64,000 bases of DNA from UBA7672 sp047601145 (GTDB lineage: Bacteria > Pseudomonadota > Alphaproteobacteria > Caulobacterales > Hyphomonadaceae), in the NCBI GenBank assembly GCA_047601145.1, contig JASGJW010000003.1, positions 310,001 through 374,000 of the forward strand, read 5' to 3'. Under the pieces are notes generated by a model. It saw nothing but the letters and a program-made list of their open reading frames with translations. It had not been told where the DNA came from and did no database searches. The position numbers were made by a program, and so were the translations under genes. Each line of letters opens with the position of its first letter. Within the stretch, counting starts at the first letter, position 1. Of this stretch, positions 28,933 through 37,206 are shown piece by piece.

Positions 28933-30717
28933 TTGAAGGCTACGGACATCAGCCGTCCGGACTACTTTCACAAAGTCGTCGACTGCCAGTGGGCATGTCC
29001 AGCGCATACGCCCGTACCCGAATACATACGCCTCATCGCAGACCGGCGTTACACCGACGCCTACATGATCAACTGGAAGTCGAACGTCTTCCCGGGGATC
29101 CTGGGACGGACATGCGACCGGCCGTGCGAACCCGCCTGCCGCAGGGGACGAGTCGAAGAGGAGCCGGTGGCGATCTGCCGCCTAAAAAGGGTGGCGGCTG
29201 ACAACAAGAACGATATCGCCGCCCTTCTGCCCAAGGTCGCTCCACGCAACGGCAAGAAGATCGCGTGTGTAGGCGCCGGACCCGCTTCCCTCACAGTCGC
29301 ACGAGACCTCGCCCCGCTGGGATATGAAGTCCACGTCTATGACGGGGACAAGAAAGCCGGCGGGATGATCCGCAGCCAGATTCCGCGCTTCCGTCTTCCG
29401 GAAGAAGTGATCGACGAGGAAGTCGGCTACATCACCAGCCTCGGGCCGGTGATGCATCTAACGGAGCGCGTAGATTCGCTGAAGGAGCTGATCGCCCAAG
29501 GCTACGACGCGATCTTCGTGGGAACGGGCGCGCCGCGCGGACGCGACCTCGACATTCCAGGCCGCAAGGAAGCCGCGGCGAACATCCATATTGGCATCGA
29601 CTGGTTGTCGAACGTCTCGTTCGAACACATCAACAAGATCGGCAAGCGCGTGATCGTGCTTGGCGGCGGCAACACGGCGATGGACTGCTGCCGCACCTCC
29701 CGCCGGTTGGGCGGGGACGATGTGAAGGTCATCGTGCGCTCCGGCTTCGACGAGATGAAGGCGTCTCCCTGGGAGAAGGAAGACGCGATGCACGAAGACA
29801 TCCCGATCATCAACTTCCATAACCCGAAAGAATTCACGCACAAGGACGGCAAGCTGACCGGCGTCACCTTCCAGAAGATGCACTGGGTCAAGGACGACAA
29901 GGGCAAGCGATCGCTCGTGCCGACTGGCGAGCCGGACCAGCATTTCGCGTGCGACGACGTGTTGATCGCCGTTGGCCAGGAAAACTCTTTTCCCTGGATT
30001 GAGCGCGACATCGGCATGGAGTTCGACAAATGGGGCATGCCCGTTGTCGGACAGGAGACGATGCAGTCGACCATCCCGACCGTGTTCTTCGGCGGCGATG
30101 CGGCGTTCGGACCCAAGAATATCATCTGGGCCGTGGCGCATGGTCATTCGGCTGCGGTCTCGATCGACATGTTCCTGAGCGGACAGGACATCAGCGTGCG
30201 GCCAGCGCCGGGCGTCACCGTGATCTCCCAGAAGATGGGTATCCACGAGTGGAGCTACGACAACGACATTTCCAACGACCTGCGCTTCAAGGTTCCCCAT
30301 CGAGACAAGGCCATCTCGCTTAAGGACGTGAAGGCCGAGGTGGAGCTGGGCTTCGACCAGGGGCTTGGCTTCAAGGAAGCGCAGCGCTGTCTCAATTGCG
30401 ATGTGCAGACGGTGTTCACGGCAAAGGTCTGTATCGAGTGTGATGCGTGTGTCGATATCTGCCCCATGGACTGCATAACCTTCACGGATGACGGACCCGA
30501 GGGTGAGCTACGTGCGCGCCTCAAGGCGCCGGCGACGAATGAGGCTCAGGATCTTTACGTAGCCGACGGCCTGCCCACCGGCCGTGTGATGGTGAAGGAC
30601 GAGGATGTCTGCCTCCACTGTGGTCTTTGTGCCGAGCGTTGCCCGACTGGCGCTTGGGACATGCAGAAATACCTGATCGACATTACGCAGGCAGGACCGA
30701 AATGCCGGACACGATAA
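28933..30717 (+). CDS. GltD-like FAD/NAD(P) oxidoreductase fused to a 2[4Fe-4S] ferredoxin domain
   Basis: A 594-aa electron-transfer flavoprotein. Residues 1-95 resemble the GltD cluster domain (DCQWACPAHTPVPEYIRL; GRTCDRPCEPACRRG), then FAD (CVGAGPASLTVARDL) and NAD(P) (VIVLGGGNTAMDCC) sites. The C-terminus holds two 4Fe-4S motifs, CIECDACVDICPMDC and CLHCGLCAERCPTG. The start is TTG at 28933 with AGGGG seven bases upstream; an in-frame stop at 28909 excludes anything longer. Its 3' end overlaps the 2-oxoacid oxidoreductase alpha gene by 16 bp. By context it likely shuttles electrons between NAD(P)H and ferredoxin for that enzyme; this is inference. Confidence 0.9.
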   Translation: MKATDISRPDYFHKVVDCQWACPAHTPVPEYIRLIADRRYTDAYMINWKSNVFPGILGRTCDRPCEPACRRGRVEEEPVAICRLKRVAADNKNDIAALLPKVAPRNGKKIACVGAGPASLTVARDLAPLGYEVHVYDGDKKAGGMIRSQIPRFRLPEEVIDEEVGYITSLGPVMHLTERVDSLKELIAQGYDAIFVGTGAPRGRDLDIPGRKEAAANIHIGIDWLSNVSFEHINKIGKRVIVLGGGNTAMDCCRTSRRLGGDDVKVIVRSGFDEMKASPWEKEDAMHEDIPIINFHNPKEFTHKDGKLTGVTFQKMHWVKDDKGKRSLVPTGEPDQHFACDDVLIAVGQENSFPWIERDIGMEFDKWGMPVVGQETMQSTIPTVFFGGDAAFGPKNIIWAVAHGHSAAVSIDMFLSGQDISVRPAPGVTVISQKMGIHEWSYDNDISNDLRFKVPHRDKAISLKDVKAEVELGFDQGLGFKEAQRCLNCDVQTVFTAKVCIECDACVDICPMDCITFTDDGPEGELRARLKAPATNEAQDLYVADGLPTGRVMVKDEDVCLHCGLCAERCPTGAWDMQKYLIDITQAGPKCRTR

Positions 30718-32570
30718 CGCAGGCCAGCTCGGCACGACCCGCGCCGCTGTCGGCCGTGAACGATTTCGTTGTCAAATTCGCCAACGTGAACGGTTCGGGC
30801 TCGGCCTCCGCCAACGGCCTATTCGCCAAGGCAATCATCCGGATGGGCGTGCCGGTCGCCGCGCGCAACATCTTCCCATCGAACATCCAGGGCCTGCCGA
30901 CCTGGTATGAAGTGCGTGTCTCAGGCGCCGGGCATCTGGGCCGTCGCGGCGGCGTTGATCTCGCCGTACCGCTGAATCCGCAGACGTGGGATGACGACGT
31001 CAAGGAAATCGTGCCGGGCGGCTATCTTTTCTACGACTCGACCAAGCCCCTGCCCGCCGCAAAATTTCGTGACGACATCCACATCATCGGCGTGCCGCTT
31101 ACTGCAATCTGCAACGAAGCCTACAAGATCCCGCGCGAGCGGCAGCTGTTCAAGAACATCTGCTATGTGGGCGCGCTGTCATGGCTCATCAACATTGATC
31201 CCGCAGTCATCGAACAACTCCTGAAGGAAGAGTTCGCCACCAAGCCCAAGCTGATCCCAGCCAACCTTGCCGCCTTCAATCTCGGCCGCGACTGGGCGCA
31301 GAAGAACCTGAAGCCCATCGGCCTGCAGCTGCAGAAATCGGACGCAGTCGGCAACCGCATCTTCGTGGAAGGCAACGCGGCAGCGGCCCTTGGCGCGGTC
31401 TATGGCGGTGCGACAGTCTGCGCCTGGTATCCGATCACGCCGTCCACCTCGCTGGCCGAGGCGTTCACCGGCTATTGCGAGGACTTCCGCACGGCCGCTG
31501 ACGGCACGAAGAACTACGCCATTGTCCAGGGAGAAGACGAGATCGCCTCGATTGGCATCGTCGTCGGCGCCGGATGGAATGGCGCGCGGGCGTTCACTTG
31601 CACATCAGGCCCTGGCATCTCGCTGATGAACGAATTCATCGGGCTGTCCTATTTCGCCGAAATCCCCGCCGTGATCTTCGACGTGCAGCGCGGCGGACCC
31701 TCGACCGGCATGCCGACACGGACACAGCAGTCAGACCTGCTGCTGGCGGCCTATGCCAGCCATGGCGATACGAAGCATGTTATGCTGCTGCCCTGCGATC
31801 CAGGCGAGTGCTTCGAGTTCGGAGCTCTCTCGTTCGACCTGGCCGACCGGCTGCAGAGCACCGTGTTCGTGATGCTCGATCTCGACATCGGGATGCAGGA
31901 ATGGCTGGTCGAGCCGTTCAAGTGGGACGACAAGAAGTACATCGACCGCGGCAAGGTGATGACGGCGGAAGAGCTGGAGGCCGGCAAGTTCTTCGGCCGC
32001 TATACGGATGTCGATGGCGACGGCATTCCCTTCCGCACATATCCGGGAACGCATCCGACCAAGGGCGCCTATTTCACCCGCGGAACGTCGCGCAACCGGA
32101 TGGCAGGGTATTCGGAAAAGGGCGTCGACTACCAGGACAACATGGAGCGGCTGCTCAAGAAGTTCCACACGGCCGCGACGCTGGTGCCGAAGCCGGTCGT
32201 GCGCAACGCGAGGCAGCCGACCAAGATCGGGGCCATATATTTCGGCTCTACGACGCCTTCGATGCACGAGGCGCTCGAGCAGCTCGAGGCGCAGGGCCAT
32301 CACATCAACGCGATGCGCGTACGCGGCTTTCCGTTCGGACAGGATGTCTACGACTTCATTCATGCACACGAGGAAATCTGCGTGGTGGAGCAGAACCGGG
32401 ACGCGCAGCTGCGCTCGCTGCTGATGATCGAGGGCGGCATAAACCCGGCGCGGCTGACCTCTATTCTTCATTATGACGGAACGCCGATCACCGCGCGCTT
32501 CCTCTTCGACGCCATCGGCAAACGGCTCGACGCTCGCAAGGCGACGCGCCAGATCACGACCAAGACTTAA
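30702..32570 (+). CDS. korA: 2-oxoacid:ferredoxin oxidoreductase, fused gamma-alpha subunit (KorA-like)
   Basis: A 622-aa subunit of a CoA-acylating 2-oxoacid:ferredoxin oxidoreductase, most likely for 2-oxoglutarate. The N-terminal gamma domain (GSGSASANGLFAKAIIRMG, PSNIQGLPTWYEVRVS) is fused to the alpha domain (AAALGAVYGGATVCAWYPIT, QGEDEIASIGIVVGAGWNG, TSGPGISLMNEFIGL, QRGGPSTGMPTRTQQSD). The ATG at 30702 has an AGGA site and is preferred over the frame start at 30627, which overlaps the preceding gene deeply. It is 11 bp from the beta gene. Confidence 0.93.
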   Translation: MPDTITQASSARPAPLSAVNDFVVKFANVNGSGSASANGLFAKAIIRMGVPVAARNIFPSNIQGLPTWYEVRVSGAGHLGRRGGVDLAVPLNPQTWDDDVKEIVPGGYLFYDSTKPLPAAKFRDDIHIIGVPLTAICNEAYKIPRERQLFKNICYVGALSWLINIDPAVIEQLLKEEFATKPKLIPANLAAFNLGRDWAQKNLKPIGLQLQKSDAVGNRIFVEGNAAAALGAVYGGATVCAWYPITPSTSLAEAFTGYCEDFRTAADGTKNYAIVQGEDEIASIGIVVGAGWNGARAFTCTSGPGISLMNEFIGLSYFAEIPAVIFDVQRGGPSTGMPTRTQQSDLLLAAYASHGDTKHVMLLPCDPGECFEFGALSFDLADRLQSTVFVMLDLDIGMQEWLVEPFKWDDKKYIDRGKVMTAEELEAGKFFGRYTDVDGDGIPFRTYPGTHPTKGAYFTRGTSRNRMAGYSEKGVDYQDNMERLLKKFHTAATLVPKPVVRNARQPTKIGAIYFGSTTPSMHEALEQLEAQGHHINAMRVRGFPFGQDVYDFIHAHEEICVVEQNRDAQLRSLLMIEGGINPARLTSILHYDGTPITARFLFDAIGKRLDARKATRQITTKT

Positions 32571-32581
32571 GGACAGGCGCG

Positions 32582-33637
32582 ATGACCTACATCCTCAAGC
32601 CGAAACTCCATCACCCCGCGCTGACCAAGAACCAGCTCGGCTTCACCCGGCGCGACTATGAAGGGCGCGTCTCGACGCTGTGCGCCGGATGCGGGCACGA
32701 TTCGATCTCGGCCGGCATTATTCAGGCCTGCTTCGAGCTCGATATCGAGCCTCACAGGCTCGCCAAGATTTCCGGCATCGGCTGCTCCTCGAAGACGCCC
32801 GATTACTTTCTGAGCCAGAGCCACGGGTTCAACAGCGTTCACGGGCGCATGCCATCCGTGCTCACGGGCGCCAATCTCGCCAACCGCGACCTCATTTATC
32901 TGGGCGTGTCGGGCGACGGCGACAGCGCTTCGATCGGTCTCGGCCAGTTTGCGCACTCGATCCGGCGCGGCGTCAACATGACCTACATCGTCGAGAACAA
33001 CGGCGTGTATGGCCTCACCAAGGGCCAGTTCTCGGCCACGTCCGACAAGGGTTCGAAGTCCAAGAAGGGCGTCGAGAACACCGAGAACGGAATCGATCTC
33101 GTCGCTCTCGCCCTACAGCTCGGCGCGACCTATGTCGGGCGCTCGTTCTCGGGCGACAAGGACCAGCTGGTGCCGCTGATCAAGGGCGCACTGTCGCATC
33201 ACGGCCCGGCCTTCATCGACGTGATCAGCCCGTGCGTGGCTTTCAACAACCACGCAGGCTCAACCAAGAGCTTCGACTATGTGCGCGAGCACAACGAGGC
33301 GGTAAACCGTCTCGACGTGATCCTCGGCCGCACGCCGATCACCACGAGCTATGCGCCTGGCCAGGTGCGTGAGGTGACGCAGCATGACGGCTCGACGCTG
33401 CGGCTGCGCAAGCTGCATGAAGACTACGACGCGACCGACAAGATCGGCGCCGCCAACTACCTGCAGGAGCGGCATGCCGAGGGCGAGATCGTGACCGGCC
33501 TGCTTTATGTCGACCCGGAAGCGACCGACCTGCATGACCGGCTGGGGACTACAGCGAAGCCGTTGAACGAACTGGGTACATCCGATCTCACGCCGGGCGC
33601 TGCGGCGCTCGACAAGATCAACGCCGCCCTGCGCTAG
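32582..33637 (+). CDS. korB: 2-oxoacid:ferredoxin oxidoreductase, beta subunit (KorB-like)
   Basis: TPP and 4Fe-4S subunit partner of KorA. Cysteines C34 and C37 in CAGCGHD, C68 in GIGCSSKTPDYF and the one in ISPCVAFNNH fit the cluster. GDGD at 111-114 with ENNGVYGLTKGQ is the TPP/Mg site. The 351-aa length is normal. Its stop overlaps the stop of the convergent acyl-CoA ligase by four bases (CTAG). Confidence 0.95.
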   Translation: MTYILKPKLHHPALTKNQLGFTRRDYEGRVSTLCAGCGHDSISAGIIQACFELDIEPHRLAKISGIGCSSKTPDYFLSQSHGFNSVHGRMPSVLTGANLANRDLIYLGVSGDGDSASIGLGQFAHSIRRGVNMTYIVENNGVYGLTKGQFSATSDKGSKSKKGVENTENGIDLVALALQLGATYVGRSFSGDKDQLVPLIKGALSHHGPAFIDVISPCVAFNNHAGSTKSFDYVREHNEAVNRLDVILGRTPITTSYAPGQVREVTQHDGSTLRLRKLHEDYDATDKIGAANYLQERHAEGEIVTGLLYVDPEATDLHDRLGTTAKPLNELGTSDLTPGAAALDKINAALR

Positions 33638-35244
33638 CGCGCAACAACCTCGCCGGCGACGGCGAGATCCCGTAGTGCGAATTTCTGGATCTTGCCGGAC
33701 CCTGTCAGCGGCCAGGCATCCACCGTGAACCATTGCGCCGGCGTCTTGGGTCCCGACATCCGCTCGCGGCAATGAGCGACCAGCGCCGGCTTGTCGAGCG
33801 CGTGCCCGGCATTGAGGCGGATGAAGCAGGCGACGATCTCGCCCCAGCGCTCATCCGGCAACCCTACCACGGCGCATTCGGCCACAGACGGATGCTCGAC
33901 CAGCACGTTCTCGATCTCGGCGGGAAACAGGTTCTCGCCGCCGCGAATGATCATTTCCTTCACCCGACCGGTGATCTTAACATAGCCGCGCTCGTCCATC
34001 GTGCCAAGATCGCCCGTGTGCAGCCAGCCTTCGGCGTCGATTGTCTCACCTGTCGCCTTCGGGTTGTCGTTATACTCGATCATGTTGCAGTAGCCGCGCG
34101 AACAGATCTCGCCGATCGCGTTCACAGGTACGACCTTGTTCGTCTGCGGATCACGGATCGACAGTTCGATCTGTGGCAATGGCTGACCGACCGTCTCGCA
34201 CAGGTCCTCGATGGATTCATCGTGGCGTGTCTGTGTCAGCACGGGCGAGGTCTCAGTCTGGCCATAGACCGTTCCGAAGTCGCAACCGAAGACAGACTGC
34301 ACACGCCGAACCAGCTCGGGCGGAACCATGGAGCCCCCGGAGCCTGAGACCTTCCACGAAGAGACGTCACGCGGGCGCGCCGCCTGTGCCTCGAGCATCG
34401 CGATCAGCATCGTCGGCACGCCCGCCGAGGTCACAACCCGCTCCTGCTCAATGACATCCAGCGCACGGTTGGGATCGAACATCTTGGAGATGATGTGGCG
34501 GCCGCCATGCTGCACGCATCCCAGCGTGTTGATGGCGCAACCGGATGTGTGGAACATCGGCATGAAGTTGAGCATCGTGTCACCCTCGGCGGCGAGCCGG
34601 CGGTTCGCGATCATGCGCGCATTATTGGTGAGGCCACGATGGTGGAGGACGGCGCCTTTCGGAAAGCCTGTCGTGCCCGAAGTGTATTGCACCTGCGCCG
34701 GATCATCGGGTTTCACATCCGGGAATGTGATCGTCGCGCCCTCGCCCCTGTACAGGGCCGCGTGATCGTTGAGATCGATGACCTCGCGAATCGCCGGAAC
34801 CTCGCGCGCAACTTCTGCGGCGATTTCGGCCATCGGATTTCCGCGATGCTCCCTAACAATCAACAAGCCGACGGACCGCGACTGTTCGAGAACGTATTTC
34901 AGCTCTCGCGCCTTGTTGGCGGGATTGGCTGTGACGAGCGTGAGACCGGCGAAAGCCGCCGCAAATTCGATGATCACCCATTCCGGGATATTCGGCGCCC
35001 AGACGGCGATGCGCTCGCCTGGGCGATAGCGCGTCAGCAGCGCGCGGGCGAGACGCTCCGAGTCCTGCAGAAGCTGCGCGTAGGTCCAGCGGCGCCCAAT
35101 GCGATTGTCAGCATCCTCGACCAGCGCCTCGGCATCCGGAGATAGCGCAGCGCGTTCGCGCAGGATGCCGCCGACGGTCGTATCGAGGATCACGTCGTCC
35201 GTCTGTGCCGGGAAGTATGACTCTGTCAGCTTCACCCGGTACAT
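33634..35244 (-). CDS. AMP-dependent acyl-CoA synthetase (AtuH/FadD-like)
   Basis: A 536-aa acyl-CoA ligase that activates a carboxylic acid through an acyl-adenylate. Visible motifs are the P-loop VQYTSGTTGFPKGAVLHHRG (186-205), VYGQTETSPV, GWLHTGDLGTMDERGYVKITGR and the C-terminal lysine region GSGKIQKFALRD. The ATG at 35244 has AGGTGAG eight bases upstream; a GTG at 35256 is the alternative. It is third in the left arm of the atu-like cluster after acyl-CoA dehydrogenase and TetR genes. That placement suggests it makes the CoA ester that feeds the pathway, as AtuH is thought to do. Confidence 0.93.
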   Translation of the reverse strand: MYRVKLTESYFPAQTDDVILDTTVGGILRERAALSPDAEALVEDADNRIGRRWTYAQLLQDSERLARALLTRYRPGERIAVWAPNIPEWVIIEFAAAFAGLTLVTANPANKARELKYVLEQSRSVGLLIVREHRGNPMAEIAAEVAREVPAIREVIDLNDHAALYRGEGATITFPDVKPDDPAQVQYTSGTTGFPKGAVLHHRGLTNNARMIANRRLAAEGDTMLNFMPMFHTSGCAINTLGCVQHGGRHIISKMFDPNRALDVIEQERVVTSAGVPTMLIAMLEAQAARPRDVSSWKVSGSGGSMVPPELVRRVQSVFGCDFGTVYGQTETSPVLTQTRHDESIEDLCETVGQPLPQIELSIRDPQTNKVVPVNAIGEICSRGYCNMIEYNDNPKATGETIDAEGWLHTGDLGTMDERGYVKITGRVKEMIIRGGENLFPAEIENVLVEHPSVAECAVVGLPDERWGEIVACFIRLNAGHALDKPALVAHCRERMSGPKTPAQWFTVDAWPLTGSGKIQKFALRDLAVAGEVVAR

Positions 35245-35256
35245 CGCGAATCTCAC

Positions 35257-35949
35257 CTAACCCCTGACCCGCCGCTCGAGCCGTTCGACGGCCGCTTCCA
35301 TCCGCTCCACCAGAGACACGGCGGGCGCCGCTGCCCCGCCCTTGCGGCCATAGCGGGCGCGAAACACGTCGACGAGATTGTCGATCACGCCCGTAGGCCG
35401 GCGCTGGCCCCGCAGCGCGATGGTGCGCGCGGAGTATTCGAGCGAGCCATAGAATAGGTCGCGCGCCATCCAGACCTCGATGTCCTGCACCAGATCGCCG
35501 CGATCCTGCCCACGCCGGAATATGCTGTCGAACACGGCGACGTAGCGTTTCATCGTCGTACGCTCGCTTGCGACCGGCTCCGTGCCGGAATTGCGCAGGA
35601 TGACCTCGAGTTCGATGAACTCCCGGTCGCGGATCATAAGCGTGAGGTGATGGTCGGCCAGCGCGCGCAGCTGTTCGAATGTCCCGGCCTTCGGATCGAC
35701 AGCCTTGGTTGCGCCCTCCGTAATTCCATCCCAGAATTGCAGCACGACAGCCTGCAGCAGGTCGTTCTTTGTCTTGTAATAGATATAGATCGTGCCCTCG
35801 GCGACCCCGGCCCTTTTCGCGATCTCCGCCATTCGGGCCCGCTCGAAGCCATGCTTCAGGAAGATGGCGCGCGCAGCTGCGAGAATAGCACGCTCCTTCT
35901 CCTCGACACGGCCCCGGCGGGTGGAAAGATCGGCTTTCACAACGGGCAT
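35257..35949 (-). CDS. TetR-family regulator of the atu-like cluster
   Basis: A 230-aa repressor. The helix-turn-helix is RARMAEIAKRAGVAEGTIYIYYKTKNDLLQ (recognition part GVAEGTIYIYY). The C-terminal ligand domain probably senses an acyl-CoA, and the tail is charged (ERMEAAVERLERRVRG). It sits between the dehydrogenase and ligase genes, with one base between the dehydrogenase stop and its ATG. The inverted repeat inside the divergent promoters at 37126-37158 is the obvious candidate operator, so it would control both arms and itself. This is inferred by analogy to AtuR. Confidence 0.92.
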   Translation of the reverse strand: MPVVKADLSTRRGRVEEKERAILAAARAIFLKHGFERARMAEIAKRAGVAEGTIYIYYKTKNDLLQAVVLQFWDGITEGATKAVDPKAGTFEQLRALADHHLTLMIRDREFIELEVILRNSGTEPVASERTTMKRYVAVFDSIFRRGQDRGDLVQDIEVWMARDLFYGSLEYSARTIALRGQRRPTGVIDNLVDVFRARYGRKGGAAAPAVSLVERMEAAVERLERRVRG

Positions 35950-35950
35950 G

Positions 35951-37093
35951 TCAGAGCCCCATCTGGCGGGCTGCGAGATCGCGCATGATTTCCTCCGACC
36001 CGCCGCCGATCGCGTTGACCTTCACCTCGCGGTAGATGCGCTCCACCGGATTGCCGCGCAGATAGGCCGCGCCGCCGATGATCTGCATCGCCTCGGACGC
36101 ACAGAATTCCAGCGCCTTGGAGGCCGAGAACTTCGCTTTGGAAACTTCGGCCACCGGCATCTCGCCTTCATTGGCCTGCCAGCAGATCCAGTTGAGATAG
36201 GCCTCGATCTGGTCGATGCGGGCCGACATGTCCGCCATCTTATGACGGATGACCTGATGCTCGATCAGCTTGTGGCCGAAGGTCTTGCGCTGTCGCGCCC
36301 AGGCGATCGACTCATCCAGGCACACTTTCATCATGCCCAGCATGCCCGCAACCATGCCCAGTCGCTCATAGTTGAAATTGTTCATTATGGAGAGGAAACC
36401 GCGGTTCTCTTCGCCCAGCAGGTTCTCCGCCGGTACACGCACCTCGTCGAAATGCAGCGTAGCCGTATCGGACGCCCACCAGCCCATCTTCTTGTCCAGC
36501 GCAGTGCGCGAGAATCCTGGAGTGGTCGCTTCGACGAAGAACAGGGAAATACCCTTCAATCCCTTGTCACCCGTGCGCGCGCCGACGACATAGGCGCTCG
36601 CCTTCATGCCGCCGGTGATGAAGGTCTTCGATCCGTTGATCACCCAGTGATTGCCGTCTCGTCGCGCTACGGTTTGCAGGTTCGCGACGTCTGACCCGCC
36701 CGACGGCTCCGTGATTGCGAGGCTCGAACTCTTCCGACCGGCAATGATGTCCGGCAGCCATTTCATCTTGATGTCTTCGCTCGCGAACCGTTCGATCGGC
36801 CCGATCGAGATCGACCGGCCGCCGATCGCCGCGCCAACCCCGCCGGCGCCGCACTTGGCGAATTCCTCTGAGAACGCTGCGCTCATGAACTGGTCGCGGA
36901 AGCCGAGCCCGCCATACTTCTCGGAAATGCCGAAGCCCCAGACACCCAGCGCACCAACTTTCTGGTGCAGCTCCCATGGCACTTCGCCGGCTTCATCCCA
37001 TTCCGCCGCGTAAGGCGTCACCTCGGCCGCAACGAAGCGCCGAACCGTTTCGCGGAACGCCCGGCGCTCCTCGGTCTCGAACGGGTTTTTCAT
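35951..37093 (-). CDS. Acyl-CoA dehydrogenase, IVD/citronellyl-CoA dehydrogenase type (AtuD-like)
   Basis: A 380-aa FAD flavoprotein that introduces an alpha,beta double bond in an acyl-CoA. Visible are LAITEPSGGSDVANLQT (126-141) and the C-terminal AIGGGSEEIMRDLAARQ. The usual catalytic Glu near the C-terminus (YEGT motif) is Gly here, but E243 in NYERLGMVAG matches the relocated base of isovaleryl-CoA-type enzymes (ERL in helix G). This points to branched or methyl-substituted substrates and fits a citronellyl-CoA role. It is first in the left arm and reads from the shared promoter region. Confidence 0.93.
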   Translation of the reverse strand: MKNPFETEERRAFRETVRRFVAAEVTPYAAEWDEAGEVPWELHQKVGALGVWGFGISEKYGGLGFRDQFMSAAFSEEFAKCGAGGVGAAIGGRSISIGPIERFASEDIKMKWLPDIIAGRKSSSLAITEPSGGSDVANLQTVARRDGNHWVINGSKTFITGGMKASAYVVGARTGDKGLKGISLFFVEATTPGFSRTALDKKMGWWASDTATLHFDEVRVPAENLLGEENRGFLSIMNNFNYERLGMVAGMLGMMKVCLDESIAWARQRKTFGHKLIEHQVIRHKMADMSARIDQIEAYLNWICWQANEGEMPVAEVSKAKFSASKALEFCASEAMQIIGGAAYLRGNPVERIYREVKVNAIGGGSEEIMRDLAARQMGL

Positions 37094-37125
37094 CTCCCAA
37101 CTCCCACGTCTGCCGCGCGGTGAAA

Positions 37126-37158
37126 TTGACTCATAGAGTATGAGCGGTATTCATTCAA
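37126..37158. promoter_or_regulatory. Divergent overlapping promoters with a perfect inverted repeat
   Basis: The plus promoter has TTGACT (37126-37131), 16 bp, then TATTCA (37148-37153). The minus promoter has TTGAAT (complement of 37153-37158), 17 bp, then TATGAG (complement of 37130-37135). The perfect repeat CTCATA-GAG-TATGAG (37130-37144) fills the plus spacer and covers the minus -10 box. A repressor bound here would block both arms of the cluster; the nearby TetR protein is the likely binder. Confidence 0.65.
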
Positions 37159-37206
37159 GCAGCATGCGCCCATTGAGAGCGCCGTTCGACCGCTAGGGAG
37201 GCGGAG

